Assembly: GCA_958442925.1 (NCBI GenBank)
Contig: CAUCIO010000044.1
Location: 1 to 14,515 of the forward strand
Direction of reading: 5' to 3'
DNA from: an uncultured Clostridium sp.
Lineage (GTDB): Bacteria; Bacillota; Clostridia; Lachnospirales; Lachnospiraceae
DNA length: 14,515 bases
Numbering within the stretch: position 1 is the stretch's first letter; each line of letters begins with the position of its first letter. Of the stretch, positions 12,181-14,515 are shown piece after piece. A program made the position numbers and the translations under genes. The notes below the pieces were generated by a model, which saw only the letters and a program-made list of their open reading frames with translations, did no database searches and was not told the origin of the DNA.

Positions 12181-13530
12181 TTATTCATTTCTGATGGCTG
12201 CCAGCGGCGACAGCTTCATGGCTCTCTGGGCCGGGAAAAATCCGGCAAACATGCCGATAAAAATGGCAAATACTACAGCTGCCAGAGCCAGCCATGGCGG
12301 AATCATGGAGATCTGGCTTGTCATTCCGTCTGTAAGGCCTGGGGCCAGAAAGCGGTTTACAATACCGGATACCCCATAGCTTAGAATCAGACCAATGAGT
12401 CCGCCCATGAATCCGATAAATCCGGCTTCTATTAAAAACATACTTCTGATATTTCCCATGGCGCATCCCAGAACCTTCAGAACGCCTATTTCCTTGGTTC
12501 TCTCATAGATGGACATCATCATGGTGTTGGCGATTCCAATGGCAGCTACAAACAGGGAGACGGCCCCGATTCCTCCTAATACAGCCTGAACCATATTAGA
12601 CTGCTTCTGGGAGGATTCCAGCCAGTCCATACGGCTGTTGGCCTCAAAGCCCATACTGATCAGCTGCTGCTGAACCTCCTTTACATTCTCCATGTCGTCT
12701 ACATTGACCACAGCCTGTTCATAAATAAAGTAATTGTAGGGCTTTCCCTTTTTATTCACCGGCTGTCCGGGAATTGGTTTTTTCTTAAACACCTGCTTCA
12801 GCTGCTGCTGAAGCTTATTTAAATCCACATATACGCTGTAACAGTATTCATTGTAATCTTCCGGGCCTCCCTCTACCACAGCTGCCGTATTCAGCATATA
12901 TTTTTTTGGGGGATTCACAGGCTCCCCCTCTCCTCCGCCTCCTGACTGGGACTGATAATAGGCGTCCATATCGAAAATGACAAACGCAGGACGTCCCATA
13001 AAATCCACATCCGGAATTTCTCCTGTATCCCAATAGCCCTTTCCTGTCTTAGCATTTGTGAAATCTCTGGCTACCATATTGCCCACCACCATATCCAGCA
13101 TATCGGCATTGGAGGAAGGCAGCTTTCCAGCTCCTAAGGGAATATCCTTCATATAGTCTAAAGGGACTCCCATCATCGTAACATATCCCTCATAGATGCC
13201 CTGACGCATCAGCACATTGATGCTTAATAATGGATAGACGGAGGTTACGTGAGGAATCTGAGCGAAACTTTTAATGGTTTCATCTGTCATAAAGTTCTCT
13301 TCCGCCCCATCCTCTCCGTGCATTCCCTGGTAGTTGTAGATCTCAATCGCTGTCAGGCTGCCGGAGGACTTAATGGTCTCCATGGTAAAATTGTTGAGAC
13401 CAATACCCAGGGAAACCATGACTACGATAGAAGCCGTTCCGATGACTACGCCTAAAACCGTCAGAAAGGTCCGAAGCTTTCTGCGGCGCAGATTATTGAC
13501 GCTCATGGTGAGCAGATCAAGAAATCTCAT
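12181..13530 (-). CDS. MacB/FtsX-type ABC transporter permease
   Basis: A 449-residue membrane protein with one N-terminal helix (~21-46), a large external MacB-like core (~50-310) and three C-terminal helices (~315-340, ~365-395 and ~412-435). The C-terminal block IGIANTMMMSIYERTKEIGVLKVLGC is diagnostic of FtsX/MacB permeases. Such proteins do not import through a channel but transmit ATPase motion to the cell surface. The partner ATPase is not in the window and may lie beyond 14515. The ATG at 13530 overlaps the end of the upstream gene by 14 bp. The closest AGGAGG is 15 bases away, so translation is probably coupled. The external core has a GGGGEGEP flexible stretch at ~197-204. Confidence 0.88.
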   Translation of the reverse strand: MRFLDLLTMSVNNLRRRKLRTFLTVLGVVIGTASIVVMVSLGIGLNNFTMETIKSSGSLTAIEIYNYQGMHGEDGAEENFMTDETIKSFAQIPHVTSVYPLLSINVLMRQGIYEGYVTMMGVPLDYMKDIPLGAGKLPSSNADMLDMVVGNMVARDFTNAKTGKGYWDTGEIPDVDFMGRPAFVIFDMDAYYQSQSGGGGEGEPVNPPKKYMLNTAAVVEGGPEDYNEYCYSVYVDLNKLQQQLKQVFKKKPIPGQPVNKKGKPYNYFIYEQAVVNVDDMENVKEVQQQLISMGFEANSRMDWLESSQKQSNMVQAVLGGIGAVSLFVAAIGIANTMMMSIYERTKEIGVLKVLGCAMGNIRSMFLIEAGFIGFMGGLIGLILSYGVSGIVNRFLAPGLTDGMTSQISMIPPWLALAAVVFAIFIGMFAGFFPAQRAMKLSPLAAIRNE

Positions 13531-14515
13531 CGTCTATATCCACTTCCTCCTCTGCCTGCTTTTTTGCCTTCCTGCGGCGGTAAATCACAATTCCTGCTGC
13601 TGCAGCTGCAGCTGCGCCTATAAGAATCAGCCACTTATACTTGCTGAATGCAGATGGTTCCTCCGGCATCATCTCCTCCATACCGGCCATGGCATCCATG
13701 TCCGGCATCTCCTCCACCGGCTCTGTGACGAAAAGAGTCATTTCCTTCTCTGTCTCTGTCACCTCTCCGTTTTCATCTTCGTAGGAAATGAGGATTTTTA
13801 TTTTCCCGTCATCTGCAGTGGGAGCAATGCCGGAAATCATGGCATCTACATTTCCTGTCTTACCTGGCTCAATATTGCCTACGTAGGCGTCTGTTTTCTG
13901 AATGGAATCTCCCTCAAAAACAGCCGTTACATTGTAGAGAAGCACTTTTCCTGTGTTGTTGATTCCAAACATGACGTTTGTCTCTGAACCCACGCTGATG
14001 CTCTCCGGCATCACCTCGATTGTGCCGGTACTGAACCTGGGCTGCTGCTTCACTGGAATCGAAATCTTCACTTCCTCCTCTGCATTTTTAAACTCCGGGC
14101 TGTCGTACTTTTCCTTGATAGACATAGTGTAGGACTTCTGCTCTGCTGTAGGCGAGGAATTAAATAAAAGCTCTAAATCTGTACTCTGTCCAGGCGCCAG
14201 ACTGTTCACCACTACAGTAGAAGAACCTGATTCTGTGGTAAACACAGGATTCTTGTCCGTATCCTCAGAGCTGAAGGTAAACAGAATGTTGCTGGCCTGG
14301 ACATCAGAGGAAGCATTCTTCATTCTGATTTTCAGTACAAACGGCGTACCTGCATAGACCTCTGCCGGATCTGTAGAAAAGCTCTCTACAATGATTCTGG
14401 CCTTGGTTCTCTCATTATCCCCTGCGTCTGCCTCCAGATCGTCATCATCCTCTCCCTTCACCCGGACATAGAGGATCTTGTCCACCGGCTCCTCGAAATC
14501 CCCGTCCTCTGTCTC
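13517..14515 (-). CDS. Membrane-anchored S-layer-like (COG1361/CARDB-type) protein, C-terminal part
   Basis: At least 332 residues, with the reading frame still open at the window edge, so the true start is outside; the GTG at 14485 is not a supported start. The visible part holds repeated immunoglobulin-like beta domains (FVLKIRMKNASSDVQASNI; SVGSETNVMFGINNTGKV), the pattern of CARDB/NEW3/COG1361 surface proteins. One helix near the C terminus follows (WLILIGAAAAAAAGIVIY), then a basic RRRKAKKQ stop-transfer and an acidic cytoplasmic tail. It precedes and overlaps the FtsX-type permease, so it probably acts with it at the cell surface, for example in an efflux or cell-wall system. The function is inferred from context only. 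Confidence 0.8.
   Translation of the reverse strand, partial: ETEDGDFEEPVDKILYVRVKGEDDDDLEADAGDNERTKARIIVESFSTDPAEVYAGTPFVLKIRMKNASSDVQASNILFTFSSEDTDKNPVFTTESGSSTVVVNSLAPGQSTDLELLFNSSPTAEQKSYTMSIKEKYDSPEFKNAEEEVKISIPVKQQPRFSTGTIEVMPESISVGSETNVMFGINNTGKVLLYNVTAVFEGDSIQKTDAYVGNIEPGKTGNVDAMISGIAPTADDGKIKILISYEDENGEVTETEKEMTLFVTEPVEEMPDMDAMAGMEEMMPEEPSAFSKYKWLILIGAAAAAAAGIVIYRRRKAKKQAEEEVDIDDEIS

Noticed and set aside
13373..13987. Plus-strand 204-codon frame over the permease/surface-protein junction
   Set aside because: The translation is rich in Cys, His and Leu runs typical of antisense frames, and both minus-strand genes beneath it are well supported.
14485..14515. GTG at 14485 as the start of the S-layer-like protein
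   Set aside because: The frame stays open to the window edge with an acidic coding-like sequence, and there is no ribosome binding site or signal peptide at this point.

Overview
The window looks like the chromosome of a spore-forming, anaerobic Clostridia, most likely a gut Lachnospiraceae. The reasons are moderate GC, strong AGGAGG ribosome binding sites, a sporulation sigma factor gene, paired MarR-controlled ABC exporters and a DUF2812 protein. Almost every gene is on the minus strand. The exceptions are a Crp/Fnr regulator and a very small gene, both inside a mobile element.

From low to high coordinates: the 5' part of enolase (1-680, runs off the window) and the peroxiredoxin ahpC (707-1270), which has a near-consensus sigma-A promoter and a 22-bp palindromic operator. 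Then comes the 3' half of sigK (1392-1745). A 4.5-kb element follows (about 1746-6253). Next are the 5' half of sigK (6224-6517), a DUF2812 membrane protein (6610-7809), a two-subunit ABC exporter with its MarR regulator (7979-12003), and a MacB/FtsX-type permease with a membrane-anchored S-layer-like (COG1361/CARDB-type) protein that runs off the right edge (12181-14515).

The main discovery is that sigK, the late mother-cell sporulation sigma factor, is split by a compact skin-like element. The two halves carry complementary parts of one SigK protein. Joining them at a shared AATG rebuilds the conserved sequence CVENEILMMF and gives a 205-residue SigK. The element encodes a full-length large serine recombinase (SpoIVCA type) and a divergent small protein that is the best candidate for a recombination directionality factor. 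Its two inner ends join to a palindrome, AGGATAGCA-AA-TGCTATCCT, the symmetry expected of a serine-recombinase attP with an AA crossover dinucleotide. The cargo is unusual: a Crp/Fnr regulator with its own sigma-A promoter, a 2[4Fe-4S] ferredoxin, a 4Fe-4S membrane protein and a BaiA/FabG-like short-chain dehydrogenase.

The model is that vegetative cells carry the integrated element and have no functional sigma-K. In the mother cell the recombinase and its partner cut the element out, restore sigK and discard the redox cargo from that doomed genome. The forespore keeps the element. The promoter, operator and start-codon calls come from reading the sequence only.
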